A stretch of 64,000 nucleotides of DNA from an uncultured Eubacterium sp. (GTDB lineage: Bacteria > Bacillota > Clostridia > Lachnospirales > Lachnospiraceae): the NCBI GenBank assembly GCA_947642745.1, contig CANRTU010000014.1:1-64000 (forward strand). The letters are read 5' to 3'. Below, piece by piece: positions 29,453 through 38,442 of the stretch. The position numbers were made by a program, and so were the translations under genes. Within the stretch, counting starts at the first letter, position 1, and each line of letters starts with the position of its first letter. A model generated the notes under the pieces. The model made no database searches, was not told the origin of the DNA, and saw nothing but the letters and a program-made list of their open reading frames with translations.

Positions 29453-30328
29453 CTACATTTGTGCCAGCAGTCCTTCCAGCTCCTCCACCGAAAACTGATA
29501 GGCTGTATTGCAGAACTGGCATCTGATTTCAACCGGCTCTTTATCGTCCACCATGCTCTGCATATCTTTTTTATCAATTGTTACCAACGCCCTGGCAATC
29601 CGCTCCCTGGAACAGTCGCAGGTAAAATACGCAGGCAGCCGGTCATTGATCACCAGATCCAGGCCGCCCAGCAGTTCCTCCAGAATTCCTTCCGGCGTGA
29701 CGCCCCGCTCCAGCATGTCCGTCACAGAACTTAACTGAAGGATTTTCTGTTCCAGCTGTTCTATGACCGCATCCTCCGCCTGGGGCATCAGCTGGATAAT
29801 AAAGCCGCCTGCCTGGCGGACCGAACAGTCTGTATCTATTAATACTCCCAGTCCCACAGAAGAGGGCACCTGCTCCGAAGACGCAAAGTAATACGTCAGA
29901 TCTTCCGCAATCTCCCCGGTCCGCAGCTCTGTGGTGCCCACATAAGGCTCCTTTAAGCCCAGATCTTTCATCACACGCAGCAGCCCCACTCCCAGGGCTC
30001 CTCCCACATCCAGTTTGCCCTGCGGATTCGGCGGCAGTTCCACATCCGGCACCTGCGGATATCCTTTCACATGGCCGGCGGAATCTGCCGTTACCGTGAT
30101 CTGCTTTGCCGGCCCTGCTCCCATGACCTGGACAGTCAGCAGATCCTCCTCCCCTTTCATCATGACGCCCATCATTGCGCCGGCGGCCAGCAGCCTGCCC
30201 AGGGCCGCCGTGATCACCGGACTTGTCTCATGATGAAGTCTTGCCTGCTCCACCAGTTCCTTTGCGTTAATCGCAAATGCCCGGATAGCGCCGTCTGCGG
30301 CTGTGGCTCTTATAATATAGTCTTTCAT
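29453..30328 (-). CDS. hslO: Hsp33 redox-activated chaperone
   Basis: Cytoplasmic holdase switched on by oxidation. 291 residues, normal size. The zinc-binding C-terminal motif is present: CDC (about residues 237-239) and CQFC (about residues 270-273), followed by YQFSVEELEGLL. The N-terminal domain has the usual RATAADGAIRAFAINAKELV start. The ribosome-binding site is weak (GGAG about 14 bases upstream). It follows the methyltransferase gene by 64 bases and precedes nadE, all on one strand, so a joint transcript is likely. Confidence 0.96.
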   Translation of the reverse strand: MKDYIIRATAADGAIRAFAINAKELVEQARLHHETSPVITAALGRLLAAGAMMGVMMKGEEDLLTVQVMGAGPAKQITVTADSAGHVKGYPQVPDVELPPNPQGKLDVGGALGVGLLRVMKDLGLKEPYVGTTELRTGEIAEDLTYYFASSEQVPSSVGLGVLIDTDCSVRQAGGFIIQLMPQAEDAVIEQLEQKILQLSSVTDMLERGVTPEGILEELLGGLDLVINDRLPAYFTCDCSRERIARALVTIDKKDMQSMVDDKEPVEIRCQFCNTAYQFSVEELEGLLAQM

Positions 30329-30392
30329 CTGATTTTTACATCTCCATTTCCAGTATGCGCATTTATGTTGCCGGCTTTACACCTTTTGCCGG

Positions 30393-31151
30393 CTATTGTT
30401 TCTGTTTCCCGGATTCCCTGGCCAGAATATACATCCGTCCGCTGTCTTTTCGTACCGGCCCATGGTCCTCTCCGTCACAGGCTCTGACAAACTCCATGCC
30501 CGCCTGCTCCAATAACCGGATTATGTCCGCCAGTTCATAGGCCCGCTCATAATGGGTCTCTTCATATCTGCGGTACATTCCCTGCTCTTCCCTGATAAAA
30601 AGAGTCAGATCGTATTCGTTGACGCCGCTTTCCTCATCAAAATAGTTTTCCCAGATCAGGCTTCCTTCATCCCTGTGTTCGCAAAATGTCCGCTCTCCCA
30701 GCAGTTCCATAAATTTATAAGACGTATTCAGATCAAACAGAAAGATCCCTCCGGGGTCCAGGTAATTGTTCACCAGTTTAAAGACCCGCAAAAGATCCTC
30801 TTCCTCCAGCAGATAATTCATGGAATCGCAGACACTGACCACTGCCCGTACCGTACCGTATAATTCAAATTCCCGCATATCCTGTTCCAGATACAGGATG
30901 CTGCCCCCGGGCGTCTCCCGGTCCCTGGCCATGCTGAGCATCTCCGCCGAAGCGTCAATCCCCGTCATATCATACCCCAGGTCCGCCAGCAGCCTGGTCA
31001 TCCTGCCGGTACCGCAGCCCAGCTCGCAGACCAGCCCCTCTGTAATTCCTTCCTCCCGTAATATCTCCGCCAGATAATCCCTCCAGGCCTCATAGGGCAC
31101 GTCTTCCATAAACAGATCGTACACCCTGGCAAATCCCGCATATGCTTCCAT
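30393..31151 (-). CDS. Class I SAM-dependent methyltransferase
   Basis: 252 residues with the Rossmann-type motif I LVCELGCGTGRMTRLLA (about residue 42), motif II region MTGIDASAEMLSMAR and motif IV-like VVSVCDSMNYLLEEEDL. These resemble the small unspecific methyltransferases (UbiE/COQ5-like fold) found in front of hslO in many clostridia. The substrate is not predictable. It is the first gene of the methyltransferase-hslO-nadE set. Confidence 0.85.
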   Translation of the reverse strand: MEAYAGFARVYDLFMEDVPYEAWRDYLAEILREEGITEGLVCELGCGTGRMTRLLADLGYDMTGIDASAEMLSMARDRETPGGSILYLEQDMREFELYGTVRAVVSVCDSMNYLLEEEDLLRVFKLVNNYLDPGGIFLFDLNTSYKFMELLGERTFCEHRDEGSLIWENYFDEESGVNEYDLTLFIREEQGMYRRYEETHYERAYELADIIRLLEQAGMEFVRACDGEDHGPVRKDSGRMYILARESGKQKQ

Positions 31152-31259
31152 GATCCTGCCTTCATCCTTTCTATTCCGTTTCCCGTATCTTTTCCAGTAT
31201 AATGCATCCCGGAGTGATTTGCAAGCCGCAGGCCGCCCGGTTTATGATCTGTCTTACCA

Positions 31260-31330
31260 GAGCGTGTCTGAAAAATCATGCCCTTCAGGATACATGCGGG
31301 AAGCATATCATGCCCTTTAAGGTACATCTC
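31260..31330. repeat. One-ended copy of MITE-like element
   Basis: GAGCGTGTCTGAAAAAT (31260-31276) is one terminal repeat, followed by two copies of the internal motif (ATCATGCCCTTCAGGATACA and ATCATGCCCTTTAAGGTACA). The opposite terminal repeat is missing. Confidence 0.65.
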
Positions 31331-31421
31331 ATAGAACGCATAAAGTGTCCTTTAATTCCAGCCACAGCAGATCTAAGGGCAACGGATATGAAAATCAGAA
31401 CTATACGGGATGGTTTCCGGA

Positions 31422-31493
31422 AAAATAATATGTAACCCCGGCTTTCCATGTAATGCGGGAATACTATGGTAAGCCGGGGTTACATATTATTTT
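31422..31493. terminator. Very long intergenic hairpin
   Basis: Twenty-three bases (31422-31444, containing GTAACCCCGGCTT) pair perfectly with 31471-31493 (AAGCCGGGGTTAC onward). A further CCAT/ATGG pairs inside. It is A-rich on the left and T-rich on the right, so it could terminate either strand. The stem is much longer than needed for a terminator. Confidence 0.6.
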
Positions 31494-31687
31494 CCAGAAC
31501 TTATCCCGGATATCCTCACATACACAGTTATCCTGTCTGACGGAATATATGCGCAGACAGCAAAGATAAACGTTTACTGCCGGAAACAGCCGGGGAAAGG
31601 CGTCCGGAATATACGATCATCTTCCAGCGGCTGCCATGATAAAAATGAAAGATTACCATGTACTACCAGGTGTTGTTCGCTGTAGTA

Positions 31688-32161
31688 CTAACAAAACACG
31701 ATAATCCGTTCCGGCGTGGTCTGCGGCGGTATACTTCTGGTTGTAACTGAATAATACACAAGCAGATCCTGATTTCCCGGACTGCAGTCAAACCTCTGTC
31801 CGTTCACTGTCTGCACAAGCGTCTGATCTGAAATGTTCAGCTGCAAAGATCTGTCAGAAGCCACCAGATTCCTGTTAAAACGCTTTAATATCACCTGCTC
31901 ATTTCTGCCAGTAAGCGTAACAATCTGCGCACGGTACTGGGGCGGATAGATCAGGGGCACCGGAAGACTGCTGTCATAAAATGCGGTCACACGCATACCT
32001 GTCCACAACTGTACACTGTCAATCACCATGGTAGCGGAATCCACCATAAAATTCACGATTCCATTTCCGGTACGTAACGCTAACATCTGACTGCAACAGT
32101 CATTCCCCCGTGAAATATTTCTGATCGTGCCTGTCACAGGCACAAATGTATCTACTGCCAT
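31688..32161 (-). CDS. Conserved-type small protein, unknown function
   Basis: 157 residues from the ATG at 32161, which has AAAAAGG 7 bases upstream; an earlier in-frame ATG at 32185 lacks a usable signal. No signal peptide or membrane segment. The sequence is rich in beta-type residues, with VTGTIRNISRG near the start, a repeated hydrophobic/charged alternation and a C-terminal IIVFC, suggesting a small beta-barrel (OB-like) fold. I do not recognise the family. It follows the DUF1002 gene after a strong terminator, so it is probably transcribed on its own. Confidence 0.65.
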   Translation of the reverse strand: MAVDTFVPVTGTIRNISRGNDCCSQMLALRTGNGIVNFMVDSATMVIDSVQLWTGMRVTAFYDSSLPVPLIYPPQYRAQIVTLTGRNEQVILKRFNRNLVASDRSLQLNISDQTLVQTVNGQRFDCSPGNQDLLVYYSVTTRSIPPQTTPERIIVFC

Positions 32162-32239
32162 AATCAAACCTTTTTCTTTTAACATATGCCCCCGGACAAA
32201 AATGGTGCCTGCGGATAACGGGAACAGACTCTGACTGTA

Positions 32240-32278
32240 ATAAAAGCCTGTCTGATCAGATTCCAGACAGGCTTTTAT
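32240..32278 (-). terminator. Terminator after DUF1002 gene
   Basis: ATAAAAGCCTGTCTG (32240-32254) pairs perfectly with CAGACAGGCTTTTAT (32264-32278). Confidence 0.88.
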
Positions 32279-32345
32279 CAGACCGGCCGGCGCCGGTATA
32301 CGGGCAGGTCATATAGTTTTATATTATCAGACTGCCGGACTGCTT

Positions 32346-33518
32346 TTAAAACAGCCCCCGGAAAAATCCTGCCACCGCATCCATAAGCCGTTTAAAAAAA
32401 TCTGCGATCCCGGCCAGAAATCCACTCTCATCCTTCATATTCGCAATGGATTCATAGATGGATCCCGCCTGTTTCAGCAGATTATCCACATTAAGGTCCA
32501 GTGAACTTACTTTTTCCATTAACGAAGCAATCTGGTTTTTCTGGGTATCACTCAGGGAAACGTCGAATAAGCTGCAGGCCTCTTCAATAATCCGGTGGAT
32601 TCCTTCCACACTTTTCTCCCCTTCTTCCAGTACCTTCTGCTTGATATAAGCAATAAACTCCTCCGGCTGGCTTTCCGCACCCAGACTGTCCACCAGCCCT
32701 CCGGTAACTACAATTTCATTCATGGCCGTATCCAGACTCTCCGGATCAATATCCGTATTTTCCATATCAGCATAGGCTTTCATCGCCCCGATCAGCGCCG
32801 CCGTACCGGACAGCGGAAACGGCCCTGCCACAATGACGTCCGCATCTTCCAGACCGGCTGTGGCCAGTGCGTTTTTGTACATTCCCACCGTACAGTAGGA
32901 AATATTTCTGGTAGAAATATGAATGCCGGCGCCTTTCTCCCGCTTTACAATGACGACGGAAGACAATGCCCTGGAACCGATTGTGGATGCGTCCAGATAT
33001 TCATCCAGATACTGGTGCTCCTCCTGATTCGTAACCGTAACTACCTGATACTGGTCCAGGTTTGCCGGATCAATTCCCATCAGGTTTAACACCGTACGCT
33101 TCTGTTCCTGGTTCAGATTGGCCCCAAGAGCCAGATACGGCTTATCCTGTCCGGAAATAACTACATGGTCGTCCGCAGACGTATCCGTAATAACCTCTCC
33201 GGTTTCATTATCGTCCTGTACCAGTTCTCCCCTGTCGGACCCACTCCCATCATCCTGTACCAGTTCTCCTTTGTCAGAGCCGCTTTCATCATCCTGTACC
33301 AGTTCTCCCCTGTCACCGCTGCTTCCAGCCTCTTCTCCGGTTTCCACGTCAGCGGAATCATCCCCGTTCCCGTCATCCGGTTCTCCCCTTACAAAACCGC
33401 CATCATCCTGCAGCGTGCTTTCTGTATGATTTCCTGCGGCAGTTGCGGAAGCTGACGGCGGCAGCGCCAGTATCAGGGCCAGTACCACTGCCCCGCACTG
33501 TTTCCAGAAATTTTTCAT
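32346..33518 (-). CDS. Exported DUF1002 protein
   Basis: 390 residues. The signal peptide is clear (MKNFWKQCGAVVLALILALP, then ASATAAG). Next is an acidic linker (residues about 30-115) with three 13-residue repeats built on GELVQDD-x-SGSD, then the DUF1002 domain (LALGANLNQEQKRTVLNLMG, later HISTRNISYCTVGMYKNAL and VAGPFPLSGTAALIGAM). DUF1002 proteins are exported proteins of unknown function in clostridia and bacilli. The C-terminus ends in a hydrophobic/amphipathic helix (LMDAVAGFFRGLF). AAGGAG precedes the ATG. The repeat linker is probably a flexible spacer. Confidence 0.88.
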   Translation of the reverse strand: MKNFWKQCGAVVLALILALPPSASATAAGNHTESTLQDDGGFVRGEPDDGNGDDSADVETGEEAGSSGDRGELVQDDESGSDKGELVQDDGSGSDRGELVQDDNETGEVITDTSADDHVVISGQDKPYLALGANLNQEQKRTVLNLMGIDPANLDQYQVVTVTNQEEHQYLDEYLDASTIGSRALSSVVIVKREKGAGIHISTRNISYCTVGMYKNALATAGLEDADVIVAGPFPLSGTAALIGAMKAYADMENTDIDPESLDTAMNEIVVTGGLVDSLGAESQPEEFIAYIKQKVLEEGEKSVEGIHRIIEEACSLFDVSLSDTQKNQIASLMEKVSSLDLNVDNLLKQAGSIYESIANMKDESGFLAGIADFFKRLMDAVAGFFRGLF

Positions 33519-33552
33519 AAATACATCTCCTTTTTATTCATACGGCTGTCCG

Positions 33553-34521
33553 CTATTCCATATGCTTTTTCATCCACCGGTATACATCCCCATAGACCCG
33601 GCGTCTGTCTGTTTCCTGTAGAATTTCATGACGGTCGTTTTCATATAATCTGAGTTTAATATCCTTAATTCCTGCCCGCCGGTACTGTCTGCATACTTTT
33701 TTCACACCTTTGCCAAAGTTTCCCACCGGATCGTCTTTTCCGGCTATAAAAAGCACCGGAAGATCCTTACGTATCCGGCGCACATGTTTTAACCTGTTGT
33801 CATAACTGATTGTTAAAAACATACCGTAATAGCCGTTCAGTGTAAACTGAAAGGTACACCGTTTATCCTGTTTATAAGCCCGCACACTTTCTTTATTTTT
33901 TGACAGCCAGCTTCCGGTTACATCCTGCGGATCTTTTTCAAATTTCTTATAAGCCCCTCCAAAACAGATCTCTGTGATAAACCGGCTGCGGTGGTGTCCG
34001 CCCAGAAACTTTTCCAGAACCAGACATACCAGCATTCCGGTACGCACCAGGAGCTCCGGCACGCAGCCTGTACCACAGATCACCGCACCGGTAACCTGAC
34101 CGCTGTACAGTGTCAGGTAACGGCGCAGCAGGTAAGCTCCCATACTGTGTCCCAGAATAAAATACGGAAGAGACGGATATTCCTGCCTCACCAGGGCGGT
34201 CAGCTGGTATATATCCGCCACCACTGTTTCTGAAGGATGATCCTGCGCAAAATATCCCCACTCCGTTTCACTCTGTATGGAAGCGCCATGCCCCAGATGA
34301 TCATGCCCCACCACAAGAAACCCCCGCTTTGCCAGGCAGCGGGCAAATTCATCATAACGCTCCGCATATTCCGTCATACCGTGACAGATCTGTAAAACGG
34401 CGCAGACGCCGCCCTGCTCCGGAAGCCATTTTACTCCGTGAATCCGCGTCTTTCCGTCTTTTGATAAAAACCACAGATCTTCTTTTCTGATTTCAGTATT
34501 TTTTATTTCTTTCTGATTCAA
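33553..34521 (-). CDS. Alpha/beta hydrolase, lysophospholipase/monoacylglycerol-lipase type
   Basis: 322 residues without a signal peptide. GHDHLGHGAS (about residue 75) and the nucleophile elbow GHSMGAYL (about residue 125) are diagnostic of the PldB/monoglyceride-lipase family; the acid is likely in AGKDDPVG (about residue 256) and the base in the NDRHE motif near residue 298. The start is TTG, with GGAGGG six bases upstream. Substrate presumably a monoacylglycerol or lysophospholipid, by family. It precedes the DUF1002 gene by 34 bases and may be co-transcribed with it. Confidence 0.9.
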   Translation of the reverse strand: MNQKEIKNTEIRKEDLWFLSKDGKTRIHGVKWLPEQGGVCAVLQICHGMTEYAERYDEFARCLAKRGFLVVGHDHLGHGASIQSETEWGYFAQDHPSETVVADIYQLTALVRQEYPSLPYFILGHSMGAYLLRRYLTLYSGQVTGAVICGTGCVPELLVRTGMLVCLVLEKFLGGHHRSRFITEICFGGAYKKFEKDPQDVTGSWLSKNKESVRAYKQDKRCTFQFTLNGYYGMFLTISYDNRLKHVRRIRKDLPVLFIAGKDDPVGNFGKGVKKVCRQYRRAGIKDIKLRLYENDRHEILQETDRRRVYGDVYRWMKKHME

Positions 34522-34635
34522 TCTGATCCCTCCTGACTGCCATTACTTCTGTTCTTCACGGTAAACCTCCTCTCCGGCCATAAAATCCCGGATTCCGGAA
34601 GGCGTTGTGCATACTTCGGACCGCTTTTATAAGTA

Positions 34636-34669
34636 CAGGCAGGACCAGGATTTTCCCGTCCTGTCTGCC
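34636..34669 (-). terminator. Hairpin after MCP-like gene
   Basis: CAGGCAGGAC (34636-34645) pairs with GTCCTGTCTG (34658-34667) with one wobble, just past the stop codon of the MCP-like gene. Confidence 0.5.
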
Positions 34670-34678
34670 CGCTGGTGT

Positions 34679-35662
34679 TTATTCTCCCAGGCTCTGCGTC
34701 ATCTGTTCGTGAATACGTTCCAGTTCCATACGTGCCTCCTGTTCATCCTCAAGACTCGCACAGACCAGCTGAAGGCCGCTCAGTACCTGCCTCTGCAGAG
34801 AAGCAGTCTGTTCCTGGTTCTGGGAAATTTTTCTTAATATAGCCGTCATTGCCAGCGCCTTTTCCGAATATGCCTGACCCGCAATCTGGGAACAGAGCTT
34901 CTGCGCATCCTCCTGTATATGGGAAAGTCTGGACGCAGACTGTCCCTCCTTTTTCACAACTTCCACCAGACCGCCTGTCTGTTGTTTCAGTTGATCCATC
35001 ACATCCTGTATTCCTTCCAGCTGGCTGCTGATACTCTCCGCAGTATGTTCATAGGAGCCGGAAAGCTGCCTCACGTCTTCTGCGGCGCCTACAAACTGTC
35101 TGCCGCTTTCTCCCAGCCGCCCGGCTTCAATCGCGCAGTTTAATGCCAGAGAGCTCATCTGTCTGGCAGACTGCCGCATCTGCCCAAGCTGTTCCCGCAT
35201 CAGATTCATTGTGTCCGCAATCTGTACCTGCGCATGCGCCAGCTGCTCCAGCGGACCGGCCAGAAGATCCTTTTCTTCCACAAACGTTTCCAGCTGCTTT
35301 TGCTGGCGGCCCAGAACATTTAACAGCTCCGCTTTTTTCCGCTCCTCTTCTTCCAGCTGCCCCCGCATACTTGTAAATTCAATCGCAAACTGCTCATATG
35401 CGTCCCCGCTGTCGCAGCTGGCTTCCATCGCCTCTCTGGCCTTGCCCCCTGCTTTTGCCAGTTCTTTGTCCATATCGCTCTGGGCAATAATCTGGGATTC
35501 AAAACACGGCGCCATCTGCCGGGTGCCGATCTCTATCTGTGTGACCATATCCCGCAGAATCTCCGCCTGGGACTCTGCGTTAATTAATCTCTCTTCCAGT
35601 TCTTTTGTGTATTCCTGTTTTTTTCCAAACACAGTTTCAGACCCCCTGTTTGTAATCTTCAT
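34679..35662 (-). CDS. Soluble, diverged MCP-like signalling protein
   Basis: About 327 residues, almost all helical/coiled coil, no membrane segment. The central part (MSSLALNCAIEAGRLGESGRQFVGAAEDVRQLSG) is clearly related to the signalling tip of chemoreceptors ([20 protein letters not shown]) but with changes (Cys, Gly and Leu in place of Ala/Arg). So CheA/CheW contact may be altered or lost. Starts are uncertain: ATG at 35662 has no ribosome-binding site, GTG at 35674 neither, while AGGGGG nine bases before a GTG at 35632 gives the best signal. It is isolated from other chemotaxis genes but close to the flagellin gene. Confidence 0.72.
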   Translation of the reverse strand: MKITNRGSETVFGKKQEYTKELEERLINAESQAEILRDMVTQIEIGTRQMAPCFESQIIAQSDMDKELAKAGGKAREAMEASCDSGDAYEQFAIEFTSMRGQLEEEERKKAELLNVLGRQQKQLETFVEEKDLLAGPLEQLAHAQVQIADTMNLMREQLGQMRQSARQMSSLALNCAIEAGRLGESGRQFVGAAEDVRQLSGSYEHTAESISSQLEGIQDVMDQLKQQTGGLVEVVKKEGQSASRLSHIQEDAQKLCSQIAGQAYSEKALAMTAILRKISQNQEQTASLQRQVLSGLQLVCASLEDEQEARMELERIHEQMTQSLGE

Positions 35663-35837
35663 TATCTGTGACACGCACTACGTTTTTTATTATAACCGTT
35701 TTAAGAGACGAAATCAACTAATAGTCCGGTCATTCCGGGACTATCCGTTACAATCAGGCAGAGCCCATGCCAGATCCGCCACATCAGAACATCCCTCACA
35801 TAGTCCGTATTCCCGGGCCCTGTCAGCCTCTCTCCCT

Positions 35838-35913
35838 GCGGCGCCCCGCCCCGGCAACGACCGCAGCGGAGTGTGGAAGCCCCTGCGCTCCTGCCCAGAA
35901 GACTTTTTACTTA
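35838..35913. repeat. Dispersed hairpin repeat, degenerate copy
   Basis: CCCGGCAACG, then CCCCTGCGCTCCTGCCCAGA and AGACTTTTTACTT. The right half matches 63885-63920 (TGCGATCCTGCCCGAAGGAC TTTTA) and the left half matches 41900-41950. Confidence 0.5.
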
Positions 35914-35976
35914 ACTTTATTACTTTATTTTTTTATTTTATAAGTATAGAAAGAAATTTCCCATAACATAAAAACT

Positions 35977-36064
35977 CCGCATTAAGAACAGTCAGACAAA
36001 ATACAGCCATTTTCATTTCCATTTCAGTGAAATACTCTGTATTGTACTTCTGTTCTTAATGCGG
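35977..36064 (-). terminator. Long terminator of flagellin transcript
   Basis: CCGCATTAAGAACAG (35977-35991) pairs perfectly with CTGTTCTTAATGCGG (36050-36064). Inside, AATACAG (36000-36006) pairs with CTGTATT (36037-36043). On the minus strand the stem is followed by AGTTTTTATG. It lies 75 bases past the flagellin stop. Confidence 0.8.
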
Positions 36065-36138
36065 CAGTTTCTGAAACTTGTCCGAAACATCATTTCCGAA
36101 AGAACTGGTATCCTTTTTCATATCAGCCAAAGCTCTGA

Positions 36139-38442
36139 TCAGATTCCCTGCAGCAGTTCCGTCACCTTGTCTTTTCCATGGTTTGCCTGTACGAGCACAG
36201 ACTGGCCGAACTGTTCCAGTATATTATACTTTGCGTATTTTATCATTTCCGTAGCCATGTCTGTATCACGAATCCTTGCTTCCGCCGCCTGCAGGTTTTC
36301 TTCCGCATTGCAGTCATAAGCGTATGCGTGTTCCAGCCGGTTCTGACGGGCGCCAATATCCGCCCTGGCTCTGCAGACCCTTGCTATGGCGTCATCCAGA
36401 ATCTGCACGGAAGAAGGATCATAGCGGCGGCTTACAGATATCAGCGCCATTGGTTCCTGCGGCTTTGGCGGCATTTCAGGCTGCCGCGGCCGCTGTGGCT
36501 CCGGATCGTTTCCCGTAATGATAAGATTTGTCACTGGCACCATTACAGTGCTTGTCACTGTATCATACTGGGGCGGAGAGATCTGTACCCGTTCCCCTTT
36601 ATCATTATATCCATATTCCGCAGGCTTTACAAGTACCTGATGAGTCGAAGTATGCGGCTCATAGGAAATCTCTTCTTTCCTGTTATTCCGGAACCATTCA
36701 TTCCATTCAGCATTATATTCCTGAAGCTCTTTTATGTATTCACTGTTGATTTTCTCGCACTCTTTTTCATAGGCCTGACAGGCAGCTTCATAGGCCGCCT
36801 GATCCGCTTCTGATATTTCCCCGTATTCCGCTTTGATGGAATATCTGGTAATATCGTATCCCACAAGATTCAGAGACCTGGAAGAAATATCCGGCAGATC
36901 AATCGGAATATTGTCATAGACCTCCCCACTGGCAATGATCTGGATCGGATGCCCTGTATATACTTTATAGGAGTTCTCGTGCCGTTCTGTCTCATAATAC
37001 TTTACAGTACATGTCAGATCAGCGCTTGTGGTGATAATAGACGCATTAGCGTCATAGTCGTTAGCCAGCTTATCCATGTCACGATAGTCATAAATAATCA
37101 GGGCGTACTCATCCACCACTTCATTTCCCGCCGCATCCTTTGACTTAAAACGGTCCACCCTGTCAAAATGGGTATTCATATCCGTTTTTAATTTTGTATA
37201 CGCTGTATCCGCCAGGCTTTTTGCAATTGCCTGAGCCAGGTCTTTCGTTTCCGCCTCTTTCTCCGCGGCTGTCTTAGTCCCTGTGGCATGGGATTTTTGC
37301 ATTTCTTCTATTGCGTCAAAATATCCGCTGTATGTCCGGCCTCCGTACTGAAACCGTACATCCGACATGTTGATCTCACTGTACGACTCGTGCTGGACCC
37401 CGCCGCCGGATGGCCCAAACTGATTAACAGTCATACCAAATTCCCTGGCGCTAAACCGTATGCCCTCGATATTCTGGCGGCATGTTCCACAGGGAACACC
37501 AATCTGTGTGCCAATAAGCTGAAAAAGGTTCTGATATAAACTGTCCACATTAGAAGAACCCTGAATCAGTCCCCGGAAATCAATCTTTGCGGTGGCATTA
37601 TCCGCCAGAGTCCCGGACCAGTTCGCAGTTGCGCCCGGTCCGTTATACTGCCCCGTAACAGGATCCAGGCATATATCTCCCGCCCACCGTGCCGTCACTC
37701 CGGTATAAATATTGTGATCTCCTATATCCGGCCCGTAATATATGTATTCTCCCGTATTATTCGGATTGGGAACATACATAATATCCTTATTTGTAATTTC
37801 CTGTTTCTGGTCATAAGCGGGATTTACCGCAATCTGAAATCCTTTCACTGTGTACTGGGTAGGCGCTCCGCCGGGCGTAACTCCCTGAATGGTAATTACG
37901 GAATTATCTTTATTTTTGCCATTAATCTCAAGCCAGGACGGCATCTCCTGACGCAATCTTACAATATCTGTCTTTTCCCTGGTTGTTTCAGTTATATCTG
38001 TAATTGTGGCAGACATCTTCGGATTTCCTTTTAACAGGGGGATTTCGTTAAACACAGCGCTCTCACGGATATGATCTACTTCTTCAAATATCTGGTTAAT
38101 CTCGTCCTGGATAATCTGACGGTCTCCGTCTGAATTCGTTCCGTTATATGCTTTGATAGACAACTCTCTTGCCCGCTGCAGAATCTGCGTCACTTCATCC
38201 AGGGCACCATCTGCTGTCTGGCACAGGGAAATTCCATCCTGGATATTTTCTTCTCCCTGGTTTAATCCCCGGATCATTCTTCTTGTTTTCTCTGAAATTG
38301 CCAGTCCGGCCGCATCGTCCGCAGCCCGGTTGATCCGGTAACCAGAAGACAGTTTTTCCGAACTCTTCCCTTTCTCCTTTACATTTATGTTCAGTTGCCG
38401 TCCGGACATCTGCGCCTGAAGATTATGCGCAAGTACGTACAT
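36139..38442 (-). CDS. Flagellin with very large variable domain
   Basis: 767 residues from the ATG at 38442, with GGAGG nine bases upstream; the frame is open further but has no start signal. The N-terminal D0/D1 part (KSSEKLSSGYRINRAADDAAGLAISEK, residues 27-53) and the C-terminal part (NLQAAEARIRDTDMATEM, then QANHGKDKVTELLQ at the end) are unmistakable flagellin. Between them lie about 500 residues of unique sequence, including a charged helical tract and a Pro-rich stretch (PEPQRPRQPEMPPKPQEP). Flagellins are usually 270-500 residues and nearly free of Cys; this one has nine. It probably forms the filament, or a minor filament subunit. No other flagellar structural genes adjoin it. Confidence 0.93.
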   Translation of the reverse strand: MYVLAHNLQAQMSGRQLNINVKEKGKSSEKLSSGYRINRAADDAAGLAISEKTRRMIRGLNQGEENIQDGISLCQTADGALDEVTQILQRARELSIKAYNGTNSDGDRQIIQDEINQIFEEVDHIRESAVFNEIPLLKGNPKMSATITDITETTREKTDIVRLRQEMPSWLEINGKNKDNSVITIQGVTPGGAPTQYTVKGFQIAVNPAYDQKQEITNKDIMYVPNPNNTGEYIYYGPDIGDHNIYTGVTARWAGDICLDPVTGQYNGPGATANWSGTLADNATAKIDFRGLIQGSSNVDSLYQNLFQLIGTQIGVPCGTCRQNIEGIRFSAREFGMTVNQFGPSGGGVQHESYSEINMSDVRFQYGGRTYSGYFDAIEEMQKSHATGTKTAAEKEAETKDLAQAIAKSLADTAYTKLKTDMNTHFDRVDRFKSKDAAGNEVVDEYALIIYDYRDMDKLANDYDANASIITTSADLTCTVKYYETERHENSYKVYTGHPIQIIASGEVYDNIPIDLPDISSRSLNLVGYDITRYSIKAEYGEISEADQAAYEAACQAYEKECEKINSEYIKELQEYNAEWNEWFRNNRKEEISYEPHTSTHQVLVKPAEYGYNDKGERVQISPPQYDTVTSTVMVPVTNLIITGNDPEPQRPRQPEMPPKPQEPMALISVSRRYDPSSVQILDDAIARVCRARADIGARQNRLEHAYAYDCNAEENLQAAEARIRDTDMATEMIKYAKYNILEQFGQSVLVQANHGKDKVTELLQGI

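Larger units (their letters stand above)
31152..31687. other. Intergenic region with repeat and long hairpin
   Basis: No gene. It contains a one-ended copy of the MITE-like element starting at 31260 and a 72-base hairpin at 31422-31493, both listed separately. The rest (31500-31680) shows no recognisable structure. Confidence 0.6.
35675..36138. other. Intergenic region downstream of flagellin
   Basis: No gene. Contains a copy of the dispersed hairpin repeat (35838-35913) and the long flagellin terminator (35977-36064). Confidence 0.6.
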
